From positions 372,001-436,000 of the forward strand of contig CAWHOS010000003.1 of NCBI GenBank assembly GCA_963831105.1: a DNA stretch of 64,000 nt, in the 5' to 3' direction. A program made the translations under genes and the position numbers. Below the pieces are notes generated by a model. It made no database searches. It was not told the DNA's origin and was given only the letters and a program-made list of their open reading frames with translations. This document shows, one piece after another, positions 1-9,009 of the stretch. Numbering within the stretch: the stretch's first letter is position 1; the number at the start of each line of letters is the position of its first letter. Source of the stretch: DATFQI01 sp963831105. Lineage in GTDB: Bacteria; Actinomycetota; Thermoleophilia; Solirubrobacterales; Solirubrobacteraceae.

Positions 1-386
1 TGGGCGCGACCGGCGGGCTCGCGATCGACGTCCGCGGGCCCGAGGCACGGCTGGCGCTGTCCGAGCGCGTCGAGACCCAGCTGTTCGCGATCGGCAAGGA
101 GGCGCTCGCGAACGTCCAGAAGCACGCCGGCGCGAGCGCCGCGCGGGTCAGGGTCGCGGCTCAGCAGGACCAGGTCGTGGTCGAGATCCACGACGACGGA
201 CGGGGCTTCGACCCGGTCGCCGGGCATCCCGGGCACTTCGGCCTCGACTCGATGCGCAGCCGCGCGGAGGAGATCGGCGGCTGGCTCGCGATCACGAGCG
301 GCCGGGGATCCGGGACGCTCGTGCGGGTGTGCGTCCCGACGAACGGCAACGGGAACGGGAACGGGAACGGTGCAACAGCCGGCTGA
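1..386 (+). CDS. Sensor histidine kinase, NarL/LiaS type (3' part only)
   Basis: The gene enters from outside the window and is read from base 3 to a TGA at 384-386. The visible 127 residues are a GHKL ATPase domain: N-box ALANVQKHAGAS, G1 box DDGRGFD, and a G2-like HFGLDSMRSRAEEIGG segment. Layout matches kinases of the HisKA_3/NarL class that phosphorylate LuxR-type regulators, and the next gene is such a regulator, overlapping by 17 nt. The C-terminus is an odd run of Asn-Gly repeats encoded by five AACGGN hexamers. The sensor and dimerisation domains lie upstream and cannot be judged. Confidence 0.9.
   Translation, partial: GATGGLAIDVRGPEARLALSERVETQLFAIGKEALANVQKHAGASAARVRVAAQQDQVVVEIHDDGRGFDPVAGHPGHFGLDSMRSRAEEIGGWLAITSGRGSGTLVRVCVPTNGNGNGNGNGATAG
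342..370 (+). repeat. Short tandem hexamer repeat (AACGGN x5)
   Basis: Five tandem copies of AACGGC/AACGGG cover the last codons of the kinase and run up to the GTG start of the response regulator at 370. Each unit adds an Asn-Gly pair. Gain or loss of a unit keeps the kinase frame but would alter the spacing in front of the regulator start. Confidence 0.8.
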
Positions 387-1056
387 GTCGATCGGCGTCC
401 TGGTCGTCGACGACCACGAGGTCGTGCGGCGAGGGCTGTACTCGTTCCTCGACGGCGAGCCCGACATCGACGTCCTGGGCGACGCGGCCGGCGGCGCCGA
501 GGCGCTCGCCCTGCTCGCCTCGCTGGACGCGCGGGGCCGCCGGCCCGACGTGGTCGTCATGGACCTGCAGATGGCGCCGATCGACGGGATCGAGTCGACC
601 CGCCGGGTCCGCGCCCGTTACAGCGACGTCGAGGTCGTGGCGCTCACGTCGTTCGCCGAGGAGGGCCGCGTGCACGCCGCGCTCCGGGCCGGCGCGTCGG
701 GCTACGTGCTCAAGGACTCAGACGCCGAGGACGTGGCCGCCGCGGTCCGGGCCGCGCACCGGGGCCAGCTCCAGATCGATCCCGTCGTCGCGAGGGCGCT
801 GATGCTGGCGCCGCGCGAGGCGCGCGCGGACGCCGACGCGGTCTCCGAGCTCACGTCCCGCGAGCTCGACGTGCTCCGCCTCGTCGCGGTGGGGAAGCCC
901 AACAAGCAGATCGCCACCGAGCTCGCCATCAGCGAGCGCACCGCCAGGACCCATGTGTCCAACGTCCTGCGCAAGCTCCGCCTCAGCTCGCGCACCCAGG
1001 CCGCGCTGTGGGCGGTCAGGGAGGGACTGGTGCCGGTGGAGCGCGAGCCGGGCTGA
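370..1056 (+). CDS. LuxR/NarL-family response regulator
   Basis: A 228-residue two-domain regulator. The receiver domain (about residues 8-130) has the acidic pair in VLVVDDHE, the phospho-acceptor Asp in VVMDLQMAP and the conserved Lys in VLKDSD. A LuxR-type helix-turn-helix follows (about 158-222: LTSRELDVLRLVAVG, then IATELAISERTARTHVSNVL). It starts at GTG 370 inside the end of the kinase gene, so the pair is translationally coupled and forms a two-component system. It may control the ABC exporter that converges on it, but this is only proximity. Confidence 0.93.
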   Translation: MQQPAESIGVLVVDDHEVVRRGLYSFLDGEPDIDVLGDAAGGAEALALLASLDARGRRPDVVVMDLQMAPIDGIESTRRVRARYSDVEVVALTSFAEEGRVHAALRAGASGYVLKDSDAEDVAAAVRAAHRGQLQIDPVVARALMLAPREARADADAVSELTSRELDVLRLVAVGKPNKQIATELAISERTARTHVSNVLRKLRLSSRTQAALWAVREGLVPVEREPG

Positions 1057-1078
1057 CTCACGGGCCGGGACGGGATGC

Positions 1079-3655
1079 CTACTCGTACTGCAGCGCCCTC
1101 AGCACGTTGAGCTTCGCGGCGCGCCGGGCCGGCACGATCGCGGCGAGCACGCCGGCGATGAGGGCGACGATCGTGAACGCCACCAGCTGGACCCAGGGGA
1201 CGCTGAAGCCGATCCCCTCGTCCCTCAGCGCGTTCGACACCAGTGCCGCCAGGAACATCCCCAGCGGCAGCCCGACGGCCGCGCCGATCAGCGCCGTGAT
1301 CACGCTCTCCTGGCGCACCATCCGGCGCACCTGGCGCCGCGTCATGCCGACGGCGCGGAGCATCCCGAGCTCACGCGTGCGCTCGAACACCGACAGGATC
1401 AGCGTGTTCACCATCCCGAAGAGGCTGACGATCACCGACAGCGCGAGCAGGACGTAGAACAGGTTCAGGACCTGGTCGAGACCGCTGGCCCGGACGTCCA
1501 CCCAGCCGGCCTCGGTGTCCAGCTTGAGCTCCGGGAAGCCCTGGAGCGCGCCGCGCAGGGCGGCCGTGTTGCCCGCGCTCGCGCCGCCGTCGATCTCGAC
1601 GAACGTGAACAGGTTGCGCGGCCGCGGGAAGGACTCGTCGAACTTCTCCTGCGGGATCGCGACCTTCGCGAGCAGCGGCTCGAGCTTGTCGATCGACCGC
1701 GGCGCCTGCAGCGAGGCCACGGTCAGCTCGATCGGGGTGCCGGCGGCGGTCGTGACCTGGAACGTGTCGCCGATCGAGAGGTCGTGCTTGTCCGCGAAGG
1801 ACTGCCGCACGATCGCCTGGTCGCCGGTCAGCTCCCCCGGCGTCTCCTCGCTCCCCTTCACCAGGAACACGTTGAAGGTCTCGTCGGCGTCGCGATCCAT
1901 GCCCATCACGCCGATCTCCTCGTCGAACGCCACCGCGTTGTCGCTGCGCACGCTCGAGGCGACCTCGACGCCGTCGACGGCGGCGAGCGCCTCGCCGGCG
2001 GCCGCCGGGAACGTCGAGTAGCCGTTCTCGGAGGTCAGCACGTAGTCGGCGTCCACGATGGCGTCGAGCGAGTCCTCGGCCGTGCTCCGCATGCCGGCGC
2101 CGAGGGTGGCGACGAGCGTGACGAGCGCGAGCCCGATCATCAGCGCCGCCGCCGTGCGCGCGGTGCGGATCGGATTGCGCTGCGAGTTGCGCAGCGCGAG
2201 CCGGCCCGCGGCGCCCGCGATCCGCTCGGAGGGCCGCCCGACGGCGGATGCGATCGGCACCACCAGGCGTGAGGAGACCAGCCAGAAGGCGACGAACACG
2301 AACAGGCAGCCGACCGCGGTCACCAGCAGCGACGACCCGGTGTCGAGGACGCCCACGGCGCCCCAGACCAGCAGCGCGATCCCGATCACCGCGGTGACCG
2401 GCCGCAGCCAGCCGTGTCGCGTCAGGCGGCCGGGCGGCAGCGTCGCGCCCTCGCGCACGGCCGCGATCGGCGCGATGGCCATCGCGCGCCGGGCCGGGAT
2501 GATCGTGGCCAGCATCGTGATGCCGACGCCGAGCAGCAGGGACACGACGATCGTGCGCGTGGCCAGCACCATGCCCGACTGCGGCATCGACAGGTTCATC
2601 GCGTCGAAGACGGCGCTCAGCCCCTTGGCCAGCGCCACTCCGCCGAACAGGCCGAGCAGCGAGGCCAGCACGCCCAGGACGAAGCCTTCGAGCAGGACCG
2701 AGCGCATGATCTGCCTGCGCGAGGCGCCCAGCGTGCGCAGGGTGGCGAACTCCCGCACCCGCTGCGCGAGGGTGATCGAGAGGGTGTTGTAGATCACGAA
2801 CGAGCCGACGGCGAGCGCGATCGCCGCGAACGCGAGCAGGAAGTAGCGGATGAAGTCGACGCCCTCGCTGATGCCCGACGAATCCGCGCTGGCCTGCTCG
2901 TCGCCGGTGCGCACCTGCGCGCTCGCGGGCAGCAGCGGCTCGATGTTCGCGGTCAGCTCGTCGGGCGTCACCCCTTCCTCCGAGGCGAGGAAGATCGTGT
3001 CGAGCTGATCCTGCTTGTCCAGCAGCTGCTGCGCCGTGGCGAGATCGAAGACGGCGAGCGTGGCGCCGCCGAGCGACTGCACGTCACCCAGCCGCGCGAT
3101 GCCCGAGACCGTGAACTCCTTGGCGGGCCCCTCGGCGGCGGCGCGGATCCGGTCGCCGATCGCCCACCCCTGGTCCTTGGCCGTGCCCTCGTCGACCACC
3201 ACCTGCGATGACCCGGCGGCCCACTGCCCGTCCACGAGCCGGAGCGGGTTGAAGCGGTCGGCGTCGCCGTCGAAGCCGAACCCGAACGAGGGGGCCTGGC
3301 TGGTGCCGGCCGCCTCGCCCTTCTCGTTGTAGAGCTTGACGGTGTTGCCCTCCGACTGGAGGTCGAAGATCGCGCCCTCAGCCTGCTGGACGCCGTCGGC
3401 GCCGCGGACCTTCTGCAGGAGCGACTCGGGGACCGTCGCCTTGCCGGTCGTGGAGAACTCGACGACCTGCTTGCCGGAGATCACCGCGCTCGTGTCGTCG
3501 TAGGAGCCCGTGAAGATCCCGTCGAACGCACGCTGGATGCTGTCGGTGAGCACGTAGGTGCCGCTCACCATCGCCACCCCCAGCACCACGGCCAGCGCGG
3601 TCAGCAGCGCGCGCACCTTGCGGAACGCGAGGCCCTTCAGCGCGACGCGTCTCAT
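1079..3655 (-). CDS. ABC transporter permease, FtsX/MacB type
   Basis: An 858-residue membrane protein with the layout of large four-part FtsX permeases: TM1 near residue 15-35 (LLTALAVVLGVAMVSGTYVL), a long extracytoplasmic domain, a block of three TM helices (about 285-400), further TM segments, a second extracytoplasmic domain and three TM helices ending in VLRALQYE. It reads the 4-nt overlap ATGA with the ATPase gene upstream. Together they form a MacB/LolCDE-like exporter or a mechanotransmitter for lipoproteins or antibiotics. The frame is open further upstream, but that part is antisense-like and lies inside the ATPase gene, so the ATG at 3655 is chosen. Confidence 0.9.
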   Translation of the reverse strand: MRRVALKGLAFRKVRALLTALAVVLGVAMVSGTYVLTDSIQRAFDGIFTGSYDDTSAVISGKQVVEFSTTGKATVPESLLQKVRGADGVQQAEGAIFDLQSEGNTVKLYNEKGEAAGTSQAPSFGFGFDGDADRFNPLRLVDGQWAAGSSQVVVDEGTAKDQGWAIGDRIRAAAEGPAKEFTVSGIARLGDVQSLGGATLAVFDLATAQQLLDKQDQLDTIFLASEEGVTPDELTANIEPLLPASAQVRTGDEQASADSSGISEGVDFIRYFLLAFAAIALAVGSFVIYNTLSITLAQRVREFATLRTLGASRRQIMRSVLLEGFVLGVLASLLGLFGGVALAKGLSAVFDAMNLSMPQSGMVLATRTIVVSLLLGVGITMLATIIPARRAMAIAPIAAVREGATLPPGRLTRHGWLRPVTAVIGIALLVWGAVGVLDTGSSLLVTAVGCLFVFVAFWLVSSRLVVPIASAVGRPSERIAGAAGRLALRNSQRNPIRTARTAAALMIGLALVTLVATLGAGMRSTAEDSLDAIVDADYVLTSENGYSTFPAAAGEALAAVDGVEVASSVRSDNAVAFDEEIGVMGMDRDADETFNVFLVKGSEETPGELTGDQAIVRQSFADKHDLSIGDTFQVTTAAGTPIELTVASLQAPRSIDKLEPLLAKVAIPQEKFDESFPRPRNLFTFVEIDGGASAGNTAALRGALQGFPELKLDTEAGWVDVRASGLDQVLNLFYVLLALSVIVSLFGMVNTLILSVFERTRELGMLRAVGMTRRQVRRMVRQESVITALIGAAVGLPLGMFLAALVSNALRDEGIGFSVPWVQLVAFTIVALIAGVLAAIVPARRAAKLNVLRALQYE

Positions 3656-4422
3656 GCCGCCAGTTCTTCCATCGTCGCCAGGATCTCGTGCGGCGTGCAG
3701 GCCGCCAGGTCGCGCACGATGTGGCCGTCGTCGAGGAAGAGGATGCGGTCGGCGATCGCCGCGGCCTGCGGGTCGTGCGTGACCATCACCGTCGTCTGGC
3801 CCAGCGAGTCGACCATCTCGCGCAGCAGGCCGAGGATCTCCGCCCCCGTGCGCGAGTCGAGGTTGCCGGTCGGCTCGTCGGCGAACATGACGACGGGCTT
3901 GGACACGACGGCGCGGGCGACCGCCACGCGCTGCTGCTGGCCGCCGGAGAGCTCGGCCGGACGGTGCGTGCGCCGGTCCGTGAGCCCGACCTTCTCCATC
4001 ACCTCTTGGTGCCACGCGGCGTCGGGGCGCGAGCCGGCGATCTCGAGCGGGAGGAGGACGTTCTCCTCCGCGGTGAGCATCGGGAGCAGGTTGAAGAACT
4101 GGAAGATGAACCCGATGTGGCTGCGCCGCAGCTTGGTCAGCGCGTTGTCGTCGAGTGCGGTGATCTCCGTCCCGTCGATCGTGACCGTGCCGGCGTCGGG
4201 CCGATCGAGGCCGGCGAGGATGTGCATGAGCGTCGACTTGCCCGAGCCCGACGGGCCCATCACGGCGGTCAGCCGGTGACGCTCGATGTCGAGCGACACC
4301 CCGCGCAGGGCGTGGACCGCCGCCTCGCCCTCGCCGTAGGTCCGCGTGAGCTCAGCGGCTTTGATGACGGACTCGGCGCCGCCCTCGATCTCCTGGCCGG
4401 GCGCTGCGGATGCGATCGTCAT
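3652..4422 (-). CDS. ABC transporter ATP-binding protein, LolD/MacB type
   Basis: A 256-residue nucleotide-binding subunit. Walker A GPSGSGKST, Q-loop FQFFNLLP, signature LSGGQQQRVA, Walker B VVMFADEP and the switch His in VMVTHD are all present, so it should hydrolyse ATP. The LPMLTAEENVLLPL stretch is typical of the MacB/LolD family. The ATG at 4422 is preceded by GAAGGAG at a suitable distance, which decides the start over upstream in-frame codons. It overlaps the permease by ATGA, so the two genes form one operon. Confidence 0.94.
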   Translation of the reverse strand: MTIASAAPGQEIEGGAESVIKAAELTRTYGEGEAAVHALRGVSLDIERHRLTAVMGPSGSGKSTLMHILAGLDRPDAGTVTIDGTEITALDDNALTKLRRSHIGFIFQFFNLLPMLTAEENVLLPLEIAGSRPDAAWHQEVMEKVGLTDRRTHRPAELSGGQQQRVAVARAVVSKPVVMFADEPTGNLDSRTGAEILGLLREMVDSLGQTTVMVTHDPQAAAIADRILFLDDGHIVRDLAACTPHEILATMEELAA

Positions 4423-4543
4423 GCGGGTTACGGCTCCTTCTAATCGGGGCGCGTCCCGCGCACCGACGCTATCCGCGCCCGCCAAGAGAAAGCAAGTCCG
4501 TCGGCCCGGTGTCGTCCGGGAGGAGACCACGCTCGGACTGCCC

Positions 4544-5983
4544 TCACGCGGGCCCGGCGGCCGGGGCCGGCGCGCGGAGGCGCAGCCGCCCGAGCAGGGC
4601 GCCCGCGAACACGACGCCGGTCACGGCGAAGACGATCGCGATCGCGAAGGCCGACTGGAAGCCGTTCGTGAGCGCTGTCAGCGGATCGGCGCCATGGGCC
4701 TGCGACACCACGACCGTAGAGAGGAGCGCGACGCCGACGGCGCCACCGATCTGGAACGAGGCGTTGTTGAGGCCGGAGGCCAGGCCGGCGTCCGCCTCGC
4801 CGACGCCGGCGAGCGACGCGATCGAGGCGGCGACGTACGCCGCTCCGAGCCCCGGGCCGAAGAGCAGCAGGCCGAAGAAGATGTCGCCCAGGTAGCTGCC
4901 GTCGACCCTCACCTGGCTCAGCGACAGGCAGCCCAGCCCGGTCAGGACCATGCCGGCCGCGGCGATCTCGCGGAGCCGGCCCTTGGCCGCGATCGCCTGC
5001 CCCGTGACGGAACCCAGCGCCGCCGTCACCGGCATCACGACGGAGGCGAGCCCGAACTCGAGCGGGGAGTAGTGCAACACCTCCTGCGCGTACTGCGTGA
5101 GGGCGAACGGCATCCCGAAAGCGAGCATCCCGAGCGCGAACAGCACCAGGTTCCCGCCGACGAGAGCGCGCGAGCGGAACACGCGCAGCGGCGCCAGCGG
5201 GGCGGCCGACCGGGACTCGATCCAGGCGAACAGCGCGATCAGCGCCGCCGAGATCCCGAACAGACCGAGCGTCCGGCCGTCGCCCCAGCCCGTCTCCGGG
5301 GCTTCGACCACCCCGTAGACGAGCGCGACGAGGGCGGCCGTGATCGTCAGCGCGCCCGCGCTGTCGAACCGGCGCCCCCGCCCGGCGTCCCGGCTCTCCT
5401 GCAGCAGCAGCGGGCTGAGTGCGACGACGCCGAGCGCCACGGGCACGTTGATGAAGAAGATCCATTCCCACCCCAGCTCCTCCGTGATCGGACCGCCGAC
5501 CAGCCAAGCGGCGGTGGCGCCGATCCCGCCGATCGCGGCCCAGACACCGAGCGCCTTGTTGCGCTCGACGCCCTCCTCGAAGGTGGTGGTGACGATCGAG
5601 AGCGCGGTGGGGGTCATGATCGCCGCCGCCATGCCCTGGACGACGCGCGCCGCGATCAGCACCGTCGCGGAGCCGGCGAGCCCGCACGCGAGCGACGCGA
5701 GCGCGAACAGGACGGTCCCGACCATGAACACGCGCCGCCTCCCGAGCAGGTCGGCCGCGCGACCGCCGAGCAGCAGCAGGCCACCGAAGCTGAGCAGGTA
5801 CGCGCTCAGCACCCACTGCAGGTCTCCGGCCGAGAACGAGAGATCCGCATCGATCGACGGCAGCGCCACGACCACGATCGCGGAGTCGAGGATGACCATG
5901 AAGAACGCCGTGCAGAGCAGCGCGAGCGCCTTCCAGCGTCGTGGATCACGGGCGGGTGGACTTGTGTGAGGAGAGGTGACCAT
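4544..5983 (-). CDS. MFS multidrug exporter, DHA2 (EmrB/QacA) family
   Basis: A 479-residue protein with about 14 hydrophobic segments, the DHA2 count. The start of TM1 reads FFMVILDSAIVVVALPSI, the family motif with the membrane Asp, and the TM2-TM3 loop has GGRAADLLGRRRVF (motif A). It should expel drugs or metabolites by proton antiport. It diverges from the HxlR-type regulator at 6051, and the 67-bp gap between them holds a perfect TTCAAA-G-TTTGAA palindrome, so repression by that regulator is likely. Confidence 0.93.
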   Translation of the reverse strand: MVTSPHTSPPARDPRRWKALALLCTAFFMVILDSAIVVVALPSIDADLSFSAGDLQWVLSAYLLSFGGLLLLGGRAADLLGRRRVFMVGTVLFALASLACGLAGSATVLIAARVVQGMAAAIMTPTALSIVTTTFEEGVERNKALGVWAAIGGIGATAAWLVGGPITEELGWEWIFFINVPVALGVVALSPLLLQESRDAGRGRRFDSAGALTITAALVALVYGVVEAPETGWGDGRTLGLFGISAALIALFAWIESRSAAPLAPLRVFRSRALVGGNLVLFALGMLAFGMPFALTQYAQEVLHYSPLEFGLASVVMPVTAALGSVTGQAIAAKGRLREIAAAGMVLTGLGCLSLSQVRVDGSYLGDIFFGLLLFGPGLGAAYVAASIASLAGVGEADAGLASGLNNASFQIGGAVGVALLSTVVVSQAHGADPLTALTNGFQSAFAIAIVFAVTGVVFAGALLGRLRLRAPAPAAGPA

Positions 5984-6003
5984 TGCGCAAAACTACCAGC
6001 GAG

Positions 6004-6016
6004 TTCAAAGTTTGAA
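6004..6016. promoter_or_regulatory. Palindrome between MFS exporter and HxlR regulator (candidate operator)
   Basis: TTCAAA-G-TTTGAA is a perfect inverted repeat. A wider pair, AAGTTT (6008-6013) and AAACTT (6040-6045), sits around it. AT-rich symmetry in a 67-bp divergent gap of a 72% GC genome suggests a binding site for the neighbouring HxlR-type protein. The binding itself is inferred. Confidence 0.5.
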
Positions 6017-6050
6017 GTACGGATAGCTACACTCGCACTAAACTTGCACG

Positions 6051-6719
6051 ATGGCCACCATGCGCACGTATGGCGACGGGTGCGGGATCGCCCATGGGCT
6101 CGACCTCGTGGGCGAGCGCTGGGCGCTGCTCGTCGTCCGCGAGCTGCTGCTCGGGCCCAAGCGCTTCACCGACCTCCGCGGCGGGCTGCCCAGCGCGAGC
6201 ACCAATGTGCTCTCCCAGCGCCTGCGCGAGCTCGAGCAGGCCGGCATCGTGCGGCGCCGCAAGTTGCCGCCCCCCGCGGGCTCGTCGGTCTACGAGCTGA
6301 CGGAGTGGGGCCGCGAGCTCAAGCCGATCGTGCTGTCGCTCGGGACGTGGGCCGTCCGCTCGCCATCGTTCCCCCACGACGCCCCCGTGGGCACCGACTC
6401 CGTCGTCCTCGCGCTCGGGACCTTCTTCGACGCACGTGCCGCCGGCGGGCTCAGCGCCCGGTACGAGCTGCGGCTCGACGAGAGCACGTTCAACGTCCAC
6501 ATCGGGGACGGGACGATCGCGCTCGACCGGGGCCCCGCCGAGGATCCCGACGCGATCATCGAGACCGATGCCGCGACGTTCAGCGCCGTCGTCTGGAACG
6601 GCCGCGAGCTCGCCGCAGCCGAACGCGCCGGCGACGTCGCGATCACGGGCGACCGGCGAATGGTGGACCGCCTGCTCGGGCTCTTCCCGAGGCCCGGCCC
6701 GGCCGGCTCTGGCGCGTAG
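6051..6719 (+). CDS. HxlR-family regulator with C-terminal SCP2-like domain
   Basis: A 222-residue protein. Residues about 10-100 are an HxlR winged helix (CGIAHGLDLVGERWALLVVREL, RFTDLRGGLP, LSQRLRELEQAGIV, YELTEWGRELKPIV). HxlR proteins usually stop near residue 110-120; here another 100 residues (about 115-215) look like a sterol-carrier/SCP2 fold (FNVHIGDGTIAL, ETDAATFSAVVWNG, GDVAITGDRRMVDRLL), which would suit a lipophilic ligand. It is divergent from the MFS exporter, so a ligand-responsive repressor of the pump is the simplest reading. Confidence 0.88.
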   Translation: MATMRTYGDGCGIAHGLDLVGERWALLVVRELLLGPKRFTDLRGGLPSASTNVLSQRLRELEQAGIVRRRKLPPPAGSSVYELTEWGRELKPIVLSLGTWAVRSPSFPHDAPVGTDSVVLALGTFFDARAAGGLSARYELRLDESTFNVHIGDGTIALDRGPAEDPDAIIETDAATFSAVVWNGRELAAAERAGDVAITGDRRMVDRLLGLFPRPGPAGSGA

Positions 6720-6833
6720 CTCGCTGGTATCATTGCGCACAAGTGTCGATCTCGGCGCCAGGCGCGATGTCGCCGGCCGCCACAGGCCATGCCGTTATCG
6801 TGGCGGCCGACACCGCCGGAAAGGACACATCCC

Positions 6834-7088
6834 ATGCTCGGACAGGCCGATGCCGCCACGCTGAACGTTCAGCCGCGACAGCGCAGACGTGTGTATATGT
6901 GGCTGGCCGCCGAGCCCGAGGGCCGGTCGGTCAAGCGCCTGCTCGACGAGCTCGACATCCCCGAGCCCGAGCTGCGAGAGACGCTGCGCAAGCTCAACGC
7001 CGCCGGCCTCGCCCGCCGCACCAAGGCGACGTGGGTCGCCGTACCGCTCGAGGGCGCCGGCGCCGAGAGCGATCCCGCGGGCGGTTAG
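6834..7088 (+). CDS. Small winged-helix-like protein of unknown role
   Basis: An 84-residue protein. GGAAAGGA eight bases before the ATG at 6834 decides this start over an upstream in-frame ATG. RRRVYMWLAAEPEGRSVKRLLDELDIPEPELRETLRKLNAAGLARRTKATWVAVPL has the helix-turn-helix-wing rhythm of small transcription factors. It stands alone before the phosphatase gene. Function unknown. Confidence 0.7.
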   Translation: MLGQADAATLNVQPRQRRRVYMWLAAEPEGRSVKRLLDELDIPEPELRETLRKLNAAGLARRTKATWVAVPLEGAGAESDPAGG

Positions 7089-7175
7089 CCCGCCGCGTTC
7101 GGCCCGCGTGAGCGCGCCGCCGCGGGGCCCCGCGCCATCGAGCGGCCACTTTTCGGCCTAGTCTGGGGAGGCCCG

Positions 7176-9005
7176 ATGACCGACGCCGCCTCTTCAGCCT
7201 CCGCAGGACGGACGCCCGAGCCCCGGAGCGGGCTCGTGAACGCGGAGCTGCAGGCGCTCTACTCCGCTCTTCCCGTCGGAGTCGCCTTCCTCGGTCCGGA
7301 CCTGCGCTACCACCGGGTCAACGAGACCCTGGCGCGGCTCAACGGCCGCTCGGTGGACGCGCACGTCGGCGCGTCCCTCGAGGAGATCCTTGGGGAGCAC
7401 GCTCCTGCGCTCCGCGAGGCGCTGGAACAGGTGATGGCGACCCGCCAGGCGCTCGAGTTCCAGCTGACCACGCCGCTTCCACACGACCCGGCCGACGTCC
7501 GCGCGCTCGAAGCCACGTACTTCCCGGTCATCGACGGCGGCGGTCAGCTGCTGGGCGTCGGCGCGACCGTCCGCGACGTGACCGACCGCCTCGACCTGGA
7601 GCTCCAGGAGTCCCGGCTCCTCCAGGACGCGCTGTTCTCGCGCGCCGAGGCCGAGGCCGCGCGCGTCCGCACCGACGACGCCCGCGAGGAGGCCGAGCGC
7701 ACGGGCGCCGAGGCGCAGCGCGGCCGGGAGCGCATGACGCTGCTCGCCCAGGCCGGCCGTCGGATGGCGGAGTCGATGGACTGGGAGGCGACGCTCGAGG
7801 CGGTCGTGCGCAGCGTCATCCCCGGGATCGCCGACTGGGCTTCGCTGACGGTCGTCGAGCCGGGCGGGGACCTGCGCGTCCACGCGATCGCCCACCGGGA
7901 CCCCGAGCGCGAGCGCGTCGCGAGGGATCTGCTCGAGCGCTATCCCCCGGACCCGGACCGCGCGTCGGGCGCGGGCCACGTCATCCGCACCGGCGAGATG
8001 GAGGTGCTCACCGACCTGACGCCGGACGGCATCCGGGCGGCCGCCCGCGACGGCGACCACCTGGCCTTGCTGGAGAGCCTGCACCCGCGGCAGGTGGTGA
8101 CCGCGCCGCTCGGGAGCCCGCGGGGCGTCACCGGGGCGCTCTCGCTCGTCCTCGACGACTCCGGCCGGCGGTTCTCCGACGACGACCTGCAGCTCATCCG
8201 CAGCCTGGCGACGCGCGCGGCACTGCACATCGAGAACGCCCGGCTGTACACCGAGCGCTCGAACATCGCCGACACGCTCCAAGCCAGCCTCCAGCCGCGC
8301 CCGCTGCCCGACATCCCCGGCGCCGAGCTCGCCGCCACCTACCTGCCCGCCGGCGATCAGAACACCGTCGGCGGCGATTTCTACGAGGTCTTCCCGACGG
8401 GGGAGCGGACGTGGGCCGCGGTCGTCGGGGACGTCTCGGGCAAGGGCGCGCCGGCGGCCGCCCTGACCTCCCTCGCGCGGTACTCGCTGCGGATGACCGC
8501 CCGGATGCACGACGACCCGGCCGCCAACCTCGCCCTGCTCAATCGCGCCTTCTACGAGGACACGAAGGGCTACGACTTCTGCACGGTCGTCTACGCACGG
8601 ATCTGTCCCGGCGACGACGGGATCGATGTCCGCTTCGCCAACGGCGGGCACCTCCCACCGCTGCTCGTGCGCGCCGACGGGAGCATCGTGACGATCGAGG
8701 ACGGGCGCGGACCGCTGGTGGGCGCCATCGCGGACGGCGACTTCGAGGAGGGGACCCTCAGCATGCGGCCCGGCGAGCTCCTCCTGCTCTACACCGACGG
8801 CGTCACCGAGGTCCGCATGAGCGACGTCGGGCTCGGCGAGCGCGAGCTGCGCGCCGCGCTCGCCGCGCACGCCGGCGGGTCCGCGCGCGAGCTCGTGACC
8901 GAGATCGCGCGCCGGGCCGTCGAGCTGCAGAGCGGCCGGCCGCGCGACGACATAGCGCTGCTGGCCATCAAGGCCTCAGAACCGGCCCGCGCCGAGCTAC
9001 CGTGA
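7176..9005 (+). CDS. PAS-GAF-PP2C (SpoIIE-type) serine phosphatase
   Basis: A 609-residue cytosolic signalling protein. A PAS domain lies at about 25-135 (LPVGVAFLGPDLRYHRVNETLARLNG), a short coiled coil at about 140-190, a GAF domain at about 195-360 and an RsbU/SpoIIE-type PP2C domain at about 375-600. Metal-binding signatures are visible: VGGDFYEVF, VGDVSGKGAPAAAL, FANGGHLPPLLV, LLLYTDGVTEVR and DDIALLAI. Such proteins dephosphorylate anti-sigma antagonists, which fits the two sigma-factor genes a few kilobases downstream. It ends 4 bp before the next gene. Confidence 0.93.
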   Translation: MTDAASSASAGRTPEPRSGLVNAELQALYSALPVGVAFLGPDLRYHRVNETLARLNGRSVDAHVGASLEEILGEHAPALREALEQVMATRQALEFQLTTPLPHDPADVRALEATYFPVIDGGGQLLGVGATVRDVTDRLDLELQESRLLQDALFSRAEAEAARVRTDDAREEAERTGAEAQRGRERMTLLAQAGRRMAESMDWEATLEAVVRSVIPGIADWASLTVVEPGGDLRVHAIAHRDPERERVARDLLERYPPDPDRASGAGHVIRTGEMEVLTDLTPDGIRAAARDGDHLALLESLHPRQVVTAPLGSPRGVTGALSLVLDDSGRRFSDDDLQLIRSLATRAALHIENARLYTERSNIADTLQASLQPRPLPDIPGAELAATYLPAGDQNTVGGDFYEVFPTGERTWAAVVGDVSGKGAPAAALTSLARYSLRMTARMHDDPAANLALLNRAFYEDTKGYDFCTVVYARICPGDDGIDVRFANGGHLPPLLVRADGSIVTIEDGRGPLVGAIADGDFEEGTLSMRPGELLLLYTDGVTEVRMSDVGLGERELRAALAAHAGGSARELVTEIARRAVELQSGRPRDDIALLAIKASEPARAELP

Positions 9006-9009
9006 CGGC

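Noticed and set aside
5984..6050. Promoter boxes in the MFS/HxlR gap
   Set aside because: Several TTGAAx and TAxxxT words exist but none with 16-18 bp spacing; only the palindrome is reported.
6726..6740. ATTGCGCA word repeated near 5983 and 6735
   Set aside because: An 8-bp palindrome occurring twice within 800 bp is too weak to call a regulatory repeat.
4346..7111. A 921-codon plus-strand frame across the MFS and HxlR genes
   Set aside because: Crosses two well-supported genes and a promoter; composition is that of shadow frames.
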